The notes under the pieces: generated by a model
Database searches by the model: none
Told to the model about the DNA's origin: nothing
The model's input: the letters and a program-made list of their open reading frames with translations, nothing else
NCBI RefSeq assembly: GCF_005893125.1
Contig: NZ_VCJS01000047.1
Coordinates: forward strand, 1-64,000
Reading direction: 5' to 3'
DNA: 64,000 bases
Source: Nonomuraea basaltis
GTDB lineage: Bacteria > Actinomycetota > Actinomycetes > Streptosporangiales > Streptosporangiaceae
Part shown: one piece after another, positions 53,289 through 61,732 of the stretch
Position numbering within the stretch: the stretch's first letter is position 1
Layout of the letters: each line of letters begins with the position of its first letter
Made by a program: the position numbers and the translations under genes

Positions 53289-54056
53289 GTGACCGTTGAG
53301 TATTCGGGGAAGGGCGATCCCGCCCGCAGCCTGGCGCTGCTCTGGCGTACCAGCGAGCGGACCAGCCGCAAGGGCAAGCCGGAGCTGAGCGTCGACCGCA
53401 TCGTCCGCGCGGCCATCGAGGTGGCCGACGCCGACGGGCTGGAGGCGCTGTCCATGCGCCGGGTGGCCGAGCGGCTGGGTGTGGGGACGATGTCGCTCTA
53501 CACATACGTGCCGGGCAAACCGGAACTGTTCGATGTCATGCTCGACACGGTCTACGGCGAGACCGCCAGGCCGGAGGACGTGCCGGGCGGCTGGCGGGCC
53601 CGGCTGGAGCAGATCGCCAGGGAGAACTGGGCCCTCTACCTGCGCCATCCGTGGCTGCTGCAGGTGGCGGCCAGCCGGCCGGTGCTCGGGCCGAACGTCA
53701 CCGCCAAGTACGACTACGAGCTGCGTGCCGTGGACGGCATCGGCCTGACGGACCTGGAGATGGACTCGGTGATCACGTTGATCACCGGCTTCGTGCACGG
53801 CACGGCGCGGGGCGCGGTGGAGGCCGCGCAGGCCGAGAGCCGGACGGGGATGAACGACGAGCAGTGGTGGGCCGCGCACGGGCCCTTGCTCAGCCGCATC
53901 GCCGACACCGACCGCTTCCCGACGGCGGCCAGGGTGGGGCAGGCGGCGGGCGAGGCGCTCAACGCGGCCTACAGCCCGGAGCACGCCTTCGAGTTCGGCC
54001 TGCAGCGCGTGCTCGATGGCATCGAGGCCCTGGTGAACAGCCGGGCCTCAGCTTGA
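53289..54056 (+). CDS. TetR-family regulator of the efflux pair
   Basis: Regulator of 255 residues: SVDRIVRAAIEVADADGLEALSMRRVAERLGVGTMSLYTYVPGKPEL is the DNA-binding domain, followed by a TetR_C ligand domain. The GTG at 53289 is preferred because ATG 53274 would put the start inside an operator; no Shine-Dalgarno is visible, so the transcript may be leaderless. Divergent from the DrrAB-like genes it likely represses, with induction by the exported compound. Confidence 0.83.
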   Translation: MTVEYSGKGDPARSLALLWRTSERTSRKGKPELSVDRIVRAAIEVADADGLEALSMRRVAERLGVGTMSLYTYVPGKPELFDVMLDTVYGETARPEDVPGGWRARLEQIARENWALYLRHPWLLQVAASRPVLGPNVTAKYDYELRAVDGIGLTDLEMDSVITLITGFVHGTARGAVEAAQAESRTGMNDEQWWAAHGPLLSRIADTDRFPTAARVGQAAGEALNAAYSPEHAFEFGLQRVLDGIEALVNSRASA

Positions 54057-54063
54057 CGAGGCC

Positions 54064-54189
54064 CACTCCATTCCGGCTGAGCTCCCCCACCATCAGGCTG
54101 ACCGTCGCCGACGCCACCTCCAGCCGCGCCGCCGGCTCGTTCACCGTCATCGCGCCGTCGAACAGCAGGTATGCCAGCAGCGACAGGTG
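54064..54189 (-). pseudogene. Fragment of a MarR-family regulator
   Basis: Minus-strand frame reading LLAYLLFDGAMTVNEPAARL, then ASATVSLMVGELSRNGV, which is the helix-turn-helix of a MarR protein. Nothing of the N-terminal dimerisation helices or the wing survives. It is cut on one side at about 54189, where the nitroreductase fragment begins, and on the other by the end of the tetR gene. Confidence 0.55.
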
Positions 54190-54559
54190 CCACAACGTCC
54201 TGGCAAACCCCGAGGTCACCGTCGAGCTGGGCGAGAAGCGGTTCACGGCCAGGGCGGCGCCGCTGGAGGGCGAGGAGCGCGATCGCATGTACGCCCGCCA
54301 GGCCGCCCTCAACCCGGCCTTCCCCGCTTACCAGGAGCGGACGCACAGGGTTATCCCGGTCATCGCCCTCTATCCGGAGAGCGAGCGGCTGCGCGCGTTC
54401 GGGGACGAGCTCATCAAGATCCACGACTACTTCAGGGACGAGCTGTCCAGGCTGCGCACCGGCGAGGTGCCCGCCGACGAGCTGGAGGCCCACTTCGCCT
54501 ACGAGGAGGAGCGGCTCGTCCCGGTGCTCAACACGCTGACGAGCGTGCCGTGGGCCTAG
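54187..54559 (+). pseudogene. N-terminally truncated deazaflavin nitroreductase with hemerythrin-like tail
   Basis: The frame from HNVLANPEVTVELGEKRF through EERDRMYARQAALNPAFPAY to HRVIPVIAL is the C-terminal half of an F420-dependent (DDN/DUF385) nitroreductase. It is followed by a short helical part with HDYFRDELSRL and AHFAYEEERLVPVLNTL, like the hemerythrin-type extension of some actinobacterial members. The first half, with the F420-binding strands and any start codon, is gone. Its stop overlaps the end of cvnD4 by 4 bases. Confidence 0.65.
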
Positions 54560-55134
54560 TGGACGGGCGTCGCGCGCAGGCGTACGACGTGCTCGACGAG
54601 CGCGATCAGCGTCGCCTTGACCGACTCACGGTAGCGGGCGTCCGTACGGACGATCGGCACGTGCGGCGACAGTGCGAGCGCTTCCCTGACCTCCTGGTCG
54701 GAGTGCGGGAACTGGCCCTCCCAGCCGTTGACGCCGATCACGAAGGGCAGCTTGGCCTCTTCGAAGTAGTCGATGGCGGGGAAGCTGTCGGCCAGGCGCC
54801 GGGTGTCGAGCAGCACGACCGCGCCGATCGCGCCCCGCACCAGGTCGTCCCACATGAACCAGAACCGGTGCTGCCCGGGCGTGCCGAACAGGTAGAGGAT
54901 CAGGTCACGGTCGAGCGAGAGCCGGCCGAAGTCCATGGCCACGGTCGTGGTCTGCTTGTTCGGGGTCATCCCGAGATCGTCGATGCCCGCGGACGCGTCG
55001 GTCATCACGGCTTCCGTGGTGAGCGGGAGGATCTCCGACACCGCCCCCACAAACGTCGTCTTCCCCACGCCGAAGCCCCCGGCGACGACGATCTTCGTCG
55101 ACGTGAGCCCGGGGCTAGAGCCTGCGTAGTCCAC
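54556..55134 (-). CDS. cvnD: Conservon 4 GTPase CvnD
   Basis: Ras-like GTPase of 192 residues: GGFGVGKTT, YLFGTPGQHRF and VIGVNGWEG. The GTG at 55134 inside cvnC4 gives MDYAGSSPGLTSTK, matching the other three; a longer reading would ignore the conserved overlap. The 62-base identical block is at 54842-54903. Confidence 0.9.
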   Translation of the reverse strand: MDYAGSSPGLTSTKIVVAGGFGVGKTTFVGAVSEILPLTTEAVMTDASAGIDDLGMTPNKQTTTVAMDFGRLSLDRDLILYLFGTPGQHRFWFMWDDLVRGAIGAVVLLDTRRLADSFPAIDYFEEAKLPFVIGVNGWEGQFPHSDQEVREALALSPHVPIVRTDARYRESVKATLIALVEHVVRLRATPVH

Positions 55135-55477
55135 TGAGCACCCTTTCGAGCATGTTGAGGTCTGGCTGTCCCTGGCTGAGGCGTGGCTGGTGCAGGCGGA
55201 CAAGCCCTTCGTCGGACATGTCCGCCACGAGCACCCTTGCCACGCCCAGCGGGACGCGGAGCAGGGCCGAGATCTCGGCGACCGACCGGAACGTTCTGCA
55301 AAGTTGCATGATGACCTCTTGCTCGGGGGTGAGCATGATCATCTCTTCGTCCGGGATCGACATGGACGAGACCAGGGTCTCCATCGCGAGGTGATAGCTC
55401 GGCTCGGAACGGCCGCCGGTCACCGCGTAAGGACGGAACAGGGGCTCTTCTTCCCCAATTCCGTCAGTGCCGTACAC
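55115..55477 (-). CDS. cvnC: Conservon 4 DUF742 protein CvnC
   Basis: DUF742 protein of 120 residues, the shortest N-terminus of the four: FRPYAVTGGRSEP, FRSVAEISALLRVPLGVARVLVADM, and terminal RVLSGLRRL. GTG start, 26 bases after cvnB4. The shared bases with cvnD4 carry one change (CGCAGGCTC kept, GGACTACGC instead of GGACTTCGC). Confidence 0.88.
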   Translation of the reverse strand: MYGTDGIGEEEPLFRPYAVTGGRSEPSYHLAMETLVSSMSIPDEEMIMLTPEQEVIMQLCRTFRSVAEISALLRVPLGVARVLVADMSDEGLVRLHQPRLSQGQPDLNMLERVLSGLRRL

Positions 55478-55503
55478 GGCCCTCTCCCATCAGCTCCATC
55501 ACA

Positions 55504-55926
55504 TCACCGGGCCCTGGCCGCCTGGAGTTCGGCGCGCAGGGCCGGCGTGAGCGCCTGTCCCGCTCTGTCTACCAGCAGCGTCATCTGATACGCCACCAAC
55601 CCCATGTCACAATCAGACCCCGCGAGTACCGTCAGCACGGACCCGTCGCTGATCGCCATGACCAGGAGCAGGCCGCGCTGCATCTCGACGACGGTCTGCG
55701 TCACGGCACCGCCCTCGAACACCCTGGACGCGCCTACGGTCAGGCTCAGCAGACCGGCGGAGACCGCCGCGAGCTGGTCGGCCCGGTCCGGCGGGAAACC
55801 CTCCGAGCTCGCCAGGCACAGGCCGTCCGCGGAGACCACGACGGCATGGGCGACTCCGGGCGTGTTGCGGACGAAGTCGGTGATCAGCCAGTCGAACTTG
55901 TGCGCTTCATGGCTAAGGGTTGTCAC
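55504..55926 (-). CDS. cvnB: Conservon 4 roadblock/LC7 protein CvnB
   Basis: Roadblock protein of 140 residues: KFDWLITDFVRNTPGVAHAV, SADGLCLASSEGFPPDRADQL, and MQRGLLLVMAISDGS. GTG start with GGGGAGGA upstream, 21 bases after the cvnA4 stop, so not overlapping as in conservon 2. Confidence 0.88.
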   Translation of the reverse strand: MTTLSHEAHKFDWLITDFVRNTPGVAHAVVVSADGLCLASSEGFPPDRADQLAAVSAGLLSLTVGASRVFEGGAVTQTVVEMQRGLLLVMAISDGSVLTVLAGSDCDMGLVAYQMTLLVDRAGQALTPALRAELQAARAR

Positions 55927-55947
55927 GCATCCTCCCCGACGGGACGC

Positions 55948-58830
55948 TTACTCACTCTGTTCCTCCTGTCCACGAACTTCCTGACGGGCCCGTCGCACAC
56001 CCTGCTGGTAGCTGGCCATCCGGGTGCGTAGCCGGTCGGCTGAGACCGGAGGCGCCGGAGCCGGCCGCTGCGGCTGTTGTGATTGCGCCGGCTGGCTAGC
56101 AGTGCCGGGCACCAGGTTGGCCTTGGGGGTGCGCTTCGGAAGCCCGGCGGCAGTGACGCCGCCGAGGCTCGGCTCGCTGGCTGCGGCCGCCGCCTGCCAT
56201 CCGGCGTCGGCGGCCGTTCGCCACGATTCCTCCCCAGAGGGTACGGCTTGTGCAGACGTGACCTCACCGTCGCCCTGCGTCTTCGGTTGTGCCGGCGCCC
56301 GCTCGCCGGGCGGCCTGCGGAACCAGGCGGACTCCACCGACGCGAAGATCGGCAGGTATTCCTCCTGCTCCGGCTCCATCGGCGACACCTCGACCGACGG
56401 CGTCGGGTCCGGCCGGCGCACGTCGTTCGTGGAGTACGGAGTGGAGTTCGAAGCGGGCGGCGTCTGGAACGCGCCATTGCCGGACGGGTACGACCCCGTG
56501 CTCGGGTACGACGGGTAGGTCCCGGGGTCGAACGAGGGCTGCTGCCTGCGGTAGGAGCCGCCGTCGGTGTCGGCGGTGAAGCCGGACACCGCGGGCCGGC
56601 CCTGGTCCGAGTTGAACCCGTCGAACGCCGGTCCGGGCGTGCCCGAAGTGTTGTCGTACGAGCCCGGCCCCTGGCGGGCTGGGCCGCGCGGCGGGGCTCC
56701 GTCGATCGACTCGAAGCTGCCGAACGACCTGAACCTCCCGTTCTGCACGGGCGGTCCCGGCTGGCCGGGCACGCTCCCAGGGCCGGGGCCGAACACCGGA
56801 GTGGGCACGGTGCCGCCACCGAACGCCGGGCGCGGCGGCGGCGGCTGCTGCGTACCGTCGGAGATCAGCGCGGGCGGCAGCAGCACCATGGCGATCAGGC
56901 CGTTGACCTCGCCCTTCCTGAGCTGCACCCTGATGCCGTGGCGCAGCGCCAGGCGGCCGACCACGAACAGGCCCATGCGCCGCGACACCGACACGTCGAC
57001 GACGGGGGGCTCGGCCAGGCGGCGGTTGGCCTCGGCCAGCTCGTCCTCGGTCATGCTGATGCCGGTGTCGCTCACCGACAGCAGCGCGCCGCCGCCCTCG
57101 ATGAGGCTGCTGGTGACCACGACGTTGGAGGTGTTCGGGGAGAACTGGATGGCGTTCTCGACCAGCTCGGCGACGAGGTGGACCAGGTCGTTCGCGCAGC
57201 TGCCGAGCACCGAGGTGGACCGGTGGACGCGGACCTGGACGCGCTCGTAGCCCTCGACCTCCGACAGCGCGGCGCGTACGACGTCGACCAGCTTGGCCGG
57301 CTGGGTGCGCCGGCGGGTGGCCTCGTGGCCGGCCAGGACCAGGAGGTTCTCGGAGTTGCGGCGCATGCGGGTGGCCAGGTGGTCGAGCTTGAACAGGTCG
57401 GACAGCCGGCCGCCGTCCTGCTCGCCCTTCTCCAGGCCGTCGATCAGTGAGATCTGCCGCTCGACCAGCGTCTGGGTGCGGCGCGAGAGGTTGACGAACA
57501 TCGAGCTGATGTTGCCGCGCAGCTCGGCCTCCTCGCCCGCCAGGCGCACGGCCTGCCGGTGCACCTGGTCGAAGGCCCGGGCCACCTCGCCGATCTCGTC
57601 GTTGCCCTCGATCTCGATCGGGCGTATCTCGGTCACCGCCGCGTCGCCGTTGATCCGCAGCTGGCGCACCACGTCGGGCAGGCGGAACCCGGCGATCTCC
57701 AGGGCCTCGGTACGCAGCCGACGCAGCGGGCCGACCATGGAGCGGGCGATGGCCACGGTGAAGAGCAGGACGAGCACCAGCAGGGCGACGATCAGCCCGC
57801 CCGCGATGATCGCGTTGCGGATCTCGGCCTCGCGCAGCTCCTGGCTGCGCAGGTTCACCTTGACGGCCAGGTCCTTCTCGATGTCGTGCAGGACGTCGAT
57901 GACGACGCTGTTGTCCTCGAACCACTGCTGACGGCTGGCCCTGGCGGAGATCAGGTTGTCGGTGATCCGGACACCGGGTGCCCTGCCGCTGGCCAGCGTG
58001 ACCGCGCGGGACTTGGTGAGCTGGACGCTGACGTACTCGTTCTGGGAAGTGAGCGCCTTGGACAGATCCAGGCCGATCTCGACGCCCGCCTCCTTGCCGA
58101 CGGTGGAGAGGTCGGCCAGCTGGCGGGCGTTGGAGGCGATGAACTGCTCGACGGTCTTGGCGTCCACGTTCTGGCTGGCGTAGGAGGCCTGGAGCAGCTG
58201 GACGCGCTGCCGGGAGATCTCCTCCTTGGCCGAGGCTATCGCGCTCAGGGCGCGGAACTGGCCGACGATCTGCGAGTCGTCGGACATCAGGCTCAGCTCG
58301 TCGTGCAGGTTGAGGAGGCTGTCGGTGAGGAAGTCGTACTGGATGGTGTTGGTCTGGCCCTCGCTCCTGATCTTCACCATCCGGCCGAGGTCCGACCTGG
58401 CCTGCCCGGCGGCTTTGACCACGCGCGGGCCGTAGGACTCGTCGATGGTGTCGAGGTCGGCGCGGACGGTGGTGACCAGCTTGTCGACGGCCGCCTTGCG
58501 CTGGGCGAGCGGCGTGGCGAGGGTCTTGCGCATCGCACGGCTGGCGCCGATCCAGCCGCCGGTGTCACGCTCCAGACCGATCGCCTGGACCAGGTCCCGG
58601 ATGCGCCCTGACTGCTCGGCGGCGGCGGCGGTGCGGTCGTAGTCGGCGATGCTCTGGACCGAGCCCACCACGCGCGCTCCTCCCAGGAAGACGGCGGCGA
58701 TGGTGGGAATCAGGATGAGGGCGGTGAGACGCCACCGCACGCGCCAGTTGCGCAAGCCCAAGCGTGGCAGCGACCGCTTCCCGCGGTCCCGCTTCGCGGC
58801 CAGGCCGCTGCCGGAGTTCCCCGTAGTCAC
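55948..58830 (-). CDS. cvnA: Conservon 4 membrane sensor kinase-like CvnA
   Basis: CvnA of 960 residues. First helix after GLRNWRVRWRLTALILIPT, a sensor domain of about 300 residues unlike the others in detail, second helix, HAMP, LDHLATRMRRNSENLLVLAG, HATPase with ELVENAIQFSP and SDTGISM (the usual second Gly of the motif is Ser), then a Gly/Pro/Ser-rich tail. Tail islands are EEYLPIFASVESAWF, GLPKRTPKANLVPG and RLRTRMASYQQGVR. GTG start. It lies 147 bases downstream of glnD on the same strand, so its promoter is in that gap or it is read through from glnD. Confidence 0.89.
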   Translation of the reverse strand: MTTGNSGSGLAAKRDRGKRSLPRLGLRNWRVRWRLTALILIPTIAAVFLGGARVVGSVQSIADYDRTAAAAEQSGRIRDLVQAIGLERDTGGWIGASRAMRKTLATPLAQRKAAVDKLVTTVRADLDTIDESYGPRVVKAAGQARSDLGRMVKIRSEGQTNTIQYDFLTDSLLNLHDELSLMSDDSQIVGQFRALSAIASAKEEISRQRVQLLQASYASQNVDAKTVEQFIASNARQLADLSTVGKEAGVEIGLDLSKALTSQNEYVSVQLTKSRAVTLASGRAPGVRITDNLISARASRQQWFEDNSVVIDVLHDIEKDLAVKVNLRSQELREAEIRNAIIAGGLIVALLVLVLLFTVAIARSMVGPLRRLRTEALEIAGFRLPDVVRQLRINGDAAVTEIRPIEIEGNDEIGEVARAFDQVHRQAVRLAGEEAELRGNISSMFVNLSRRTQTLVERQISLIDGLEKGEQDGGRLSDLFKLDHLATRMRRNSENLLVLAGHEATRRRTQPAKLVDVVRAALSEVEGYERVQVRVHRSTSVLGSCANDLVHLVAELVENAIQFSPNTSNVVVTSSLIEGGGALLSVSDTGISMTEDELAEANRRLAEPPVVDVSVSRRMGLFVVGRLALRHGIRVQLRKGEVNGLIAMVLLPPALISDGTQQPPPPRPAFGGGTVPTPVFGPGPGSVPGQPGPPVQNGRFRSFGSFESIDGAPPRGPARQGPGSYDNTSGTPGPAFDGFNSDQGRPAVSGFTADTDGGSYRRQQPSFDPGTYPSYPSTGSYPSGNGAFQTPPASNSTPYSTNDVRRPDPTPSVEVSPMEPEQEEYLPIFASVESAWFRRPPGERAPAQPKTQGDGEVTSAQAVPSGEESWRTAADAGWQAAAAASEPSLGGVTAAGLPKRTPKANLVPGTASQPAQSQQPQRPAPAPPVSADRLRTRMASYQQGVRRARQEVRGQEEQSE

Positions 58831-58977
58831 TGCTTCCGTTACCCCTCAATCGTCCCGTTGGCAACGGGCCACGCCAAACCGTCCATAAGCCGTCCACAAG
58901 GTATCCGCAGCATCTGACCTAACCGGCATTTTCGGACACAATTGTTACAAACGTGACAGGTGGTCGTGTGCCGTTGG

Positions 58978-61203
58978 TTATCGCAGTGCTGCAAGTACCT
59001 GATCGCGGACTTGTGCCCTCTGCGCGTCGTCGCTGAGGGGGCGACCAGCGCGATCTACCACATAGAAGACGTCTACCGCCTCCGCGCCGAGAGTCTCTAC
59101 GCGAGCAGCCCTCACGTCAAGACCGCACTCCCCGAACGCCCGTCCAATACGCCACAGTAGTCCTGGCCTGTCATGGGCTCTGACTTCCACCACAGTGGCG
59201 GTCGCGGAGGCGTCGTCGACCAGCGTCACCCGAGGTGGGGCCACGGGCACCCGGGGCGGTCTCATGGCCCGGGCGCGGCGGGCCAGCCGCTGCTCGATGT
59301 CAAGACGGCCAGCAAGGACGAGACGGAGATCGGACTCCAGCGTGGCGGGGTCGGGCGGCGAGCCGTACTCGGGGATGACGGAGAACTCGATCACCGCCGT
59401 GGACCCCGCGGAGGCGGACGAGGCGGAGCGGACCACGAGCCGGTGCGCGGACAGCACGCCGGCGGCGCTCCAGAGCAGCCCCACCCGGTCCGGGGCGACG
59501 ACCGTGACCGCTCCCCCGTTGACGCGAACGGCGCCGCCGCCGTGCCTGGCGAGTGCCGCCTGCTCCGCCGACAGGGTGGGCGGCTTGGGCGGCGGCGAGC
59601 CGGCCAGCACGGACCTGACCCGGCGCACGAGGTCGGCGACGAGCCCGGCCTTCCAGCTGTTCCAGGCGGCCGGCCCGGTCGCGTGACCGTCGGCGATCGC
59701 CAGCGCGGCCAGCAGGTCGAGGACCTCCCGCGAGCCGACGGTGCCGGCGACCTTCTCGATGGTGACGGGGTCGTCGAGGTCCCGGCGGGTGGCCGTTTCG
59801 GGGAGCAGCAGGTGATGGCGTACGACGGTGGCGAGGGTGTCCACGTCCTGCGCGGGCAGGCCGATGCGGGTGGCGATGTCGCGGACCACGACCTCGCCGG
59901 TCGCCGAGTGGTCGCCGGGCCAGCCCTTGCCGACGTCGTGCAGGAGCGCCGCGATCAGCAGGAGGTCGGGACGGGAGACATCGCGGGTGTGGCTGGCGGC
60001 GTTCGCGGCGGCCTCGATCAGGTGCCGGTCGACCGTGAAGCGGTGGATCGGATTGCGCTGAGGGCGGTGGCGTACGCGCTCCCAGTCAGGAAGCAGTTTG
60101 ACAAGAATGCCCGCCTGGTCGAGCTCTTCCCACACGGGCACGGCGGCGCGGCCCGCGCCGAGGATCGACACCAGCGCGTCGCGGGCTTCCTCGGGCCACG
60201 GCACCGGCATGGGAGGCGACTGAGCTGCGAGAACGGTCACCGTGGCGGGCGCGAGCGGCAGCCCGGAGTCGGCCGCGGCGGCGGCCGCGCGCAGCACCAG
60301 GACGGGGTCCTTGCGGGGGTTGATCCCCCTGGCCAGCACCACTTCGCCGCCGTGCTCGACCACGCCGTCCGCCAGCGGGCGGCGGCCTCTGGGAGCAGGG
60401 CCTGACAGAAGCCTGTCAACGGTGCGCCAGGTGGCGTCGAAAGCATGGGAGACGGTGCGGCCCGCCTCGGCGAGCCGGCGCATGAGCGCCTCGGCGTCGA
60501 GCAGGCCGAGCAGCCCGGCCACGGCGTCCTGCTCCTGCAGGACCAGCCGGTCGGTGCCGCGGGCGGTGACGATGTGCAGCGCGTGCCGCACGTCGAGAAT
60601 GAACTCGTACGCCTCCCGCGCCCGGGGACCCGGCGCGGAGGCGACCCAGGCCGCAGCCACGGCCTGCATGGCCTGGACGTCGCGGAGCCCGCCGCGACCG
60701 TCCTTGAGATCCGGTTCGAGGAGGAACGCCAGCTCGCCGCTGACCTGGGCCCGTTTGTCTGCCGAGTCCCGCAGCTCGCCGAGCCTGCGCCTGGAGTCCG
60801 CCCGCCACTCGGCGAGCACCGACTCCCTGACCTTCTTGGTCAACTCGGGATCGCCGGCCACGTGCCTGGCCTGGATCAGTCCGAGCACGGCCTTCAGATC
60901 CTGCCTGGCGACGGCCACCGCCTCTTCCACCGTGCGTACGGAGTGGTCGAGGTTGACCGCCGAGTCCCAGATCGGATACCAGATCCGGTCGGCGACCCTG
61001 GCCACATCGGCCCGGCCGTTGTGCAGCAGGACCAGGTCGAGGTCACTGCCGGGGGCCAGCTCGCCCCTTCCCAGGCTCCCGACGGCGACCAGCGAGACGT
61101 GCTCGCCGTCGCTCGCCGTACGGAAGAGATCCTTCAGCCAGCGGTCGGTGTCCGCGGCACGCTCCTTGCGAGCCGCGGCGTACGAACGGGCCTCTCCCCT
61201 CAC
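58978..61203 (-). CDS. glnD: PII (de)uridylyl/adenylyltransferase GlnD
   Basis: Bifunctional nucleotidyltransferase of 741 residues. Nucleotidyltransferase domain with GSLGRGELAPGSDLDLVLL near residues 42-60, HD hydrolase motif LLHDVGKGWPGDHS near 420, and two C-terminal ACT domains that sense glutamine. In actinobacteria it adenylylates GlnB/GlnK on Tyr51. The GTG at 61203 is favoured because AAGGGGG lies 7-8 bases upstream; a start at 61251 would read through a hairpin repeat. Third gene of the amtB-glnB-glnD operon, separated from glnB by 190 bases of hairpins. Confidence 0.9.
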   Translation of the reverse strand: MRGEARSYAAARKERAADTDRWLKDLFRTASDGEHVSLVAVGSLGRGELAPGSDLDLVLLHNGRADVARVADRIWYPIWDSAVNLDHSVRTVEEAVAVARQDLKAVLGLIQARHVAGDPELTKKVRESVLAEWRADSRRRLGELRDSADKRAQVSGELAFLLEPDLKDGRGGLRDVQAMQAVAAAWVASAPGPRAREAYEFILDVRHALHIVTARGTDRLVLQEQDAVAGLLGLLDAEALMRRLAEAGRTVSHAFDATWRTVDRLLSGPAPRGRRPLADGVVEHGGEVVLARGINPRKDPVLVLRAAAAAADSGLPLAPATVTVLAAQSPPMPVPWPEEARDALVSILGAGRAAVPVWEELDQAGILVKLLPDWERVRHRPQRNPIHRFTVDRHLIEAAANAASHTRDVSRPDLLLIAALLHDVGKGWPGDHSATGEVVVRDIATRIGLPAQDVDTLATVVRHHLLLPETATRRDLDDPVTIEKVAGTVGSREVLDLLAALAIADGHATGPAAWNSWKAGLVADLVRRVRSVLAGSPPPKPPTLSAEQAALARHGGGAVRVNGGAVTVVAPDRVGLLWSAAGVLSAHRLVVRSASSASAGSTAVIEFSVIPEYGSPPDPATLESDLRLVLAGRLDIEQRLARRARAMRPPRVPVAPPRVTLVDDASATATVVEVRAHDRPGLLWRIGRAFGECGLDVRAARVETLGAEAVDVFYVVDRAGRPLSDDAQRAQVRDQVLAALR

Positions 61204-61222
61204 TGCTGCGCCCCCTTGCCGG

Positions 61223-61309
61223 GCTCCGCCCGGACGCCGTTGTCCGGGCATCGCCGCGGATCCATCGTGGAAACCCTGCCGTGCTCCGCCCGGACCCCTT
61301 CGTCCGGGC
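61223..61309. repeat. Two hairpin repeats between glnB and glnD
   Basis: GCTCCGCCCGGAC opens two units 60 bases apart. Each forms a perfect 8-bp stem GCCCGGAC/GTCCGGGC with a 6-base loop (61228-61249 and 61288-61309). GCGGATCCATC is also repeated at 61256-61266 and 61378-61388. This looks like a decaying tandem or REP-like element in the operon. Confidence 0.65.
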
Positions 61310-61351
61310 GGGGCTGCAGCGCTGCTTCTGGCCTCGCTCCGCGAGGACGGT

Positions 61352-61393
61352 CCTGTGATGGACGTCCTCGCTTCGCTGCGGATCCATCACAGG
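61352..61393 (-). terminator. Attenuator or terminator directly after glnB
   Basis: CCTGTGATGGA (61352-61362) and TCCATCACAGG (61383-61393) form a perfect 11-bp stem that begins at the base following the glnB stop. It probably lowers glnD expression relative to amtB-glnB. Confidence 0.65.
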
Positions 61394-61732
61394 TCACAGG
61401 GCCTCCGGGCCCCTCTCTCCCGTACGTACGCGGATGACGGTGTCCACGGGCACGGACCAGACCTTGCCGTCACCGATCTTGCCGGTGTGCGCGGCCTTGA
61501 CGATGACGTCGATCACGTCCTCGGTGTCATCCTCTTCGGCGAGGACCTCGAGCCGGACCTTCGGCACCAGGTCGACCTGGTACTCGGCGCCGCGGTAGAC
61601 CTCGGTGTGGCCGCGCTGGCGACCGTAGCCGCTCGCCTCGCTGACCGTCATTCCCTTGATGCCGAACTGCTCCAGGGCGGCCTTCACGTCATCCAGCTTG
61701 AAGGGCTTGATGATCGCCGTGATGAGCCTCAT
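61394..61732 (-). CDS. glnB: Nitrogen regulatory protein PII
   Basis: PII protein of 112 residues: MRLITAIIKPFKLDDVKAAL, T-loop GHTEVYRGAEYQVD with Tyr51 as modification site, and the ATP-binding C-terminal region TGKIGDGKVWSVPV. It binds ATP/ADP and 2-oxoglutarate and controls AmtB by inserting its T-loop into the channel. ATG overlaps the amtB stop (ATGA), as expected for the amtB-glnK pair. Confidence 0.95.
   Translation of the reverse strand: MRLITAIIKPFKLDDVKAALEQFGIKGMTVSEASGYGRQRGHTEVYRGAEYQVDLVPKVRLEVLAEEDDTEDVIDVIVKAAHTGKIGDGKVWSVPVDTVIRVRTGERGPEAL

Noticed and set aside
61204..61251. Longer GlnD start at 61251
   Set aside because: The added residues are encoded by the hairpin repeat and lack similarity to GlnD; the GTG at 61203 has its own ribosome site.
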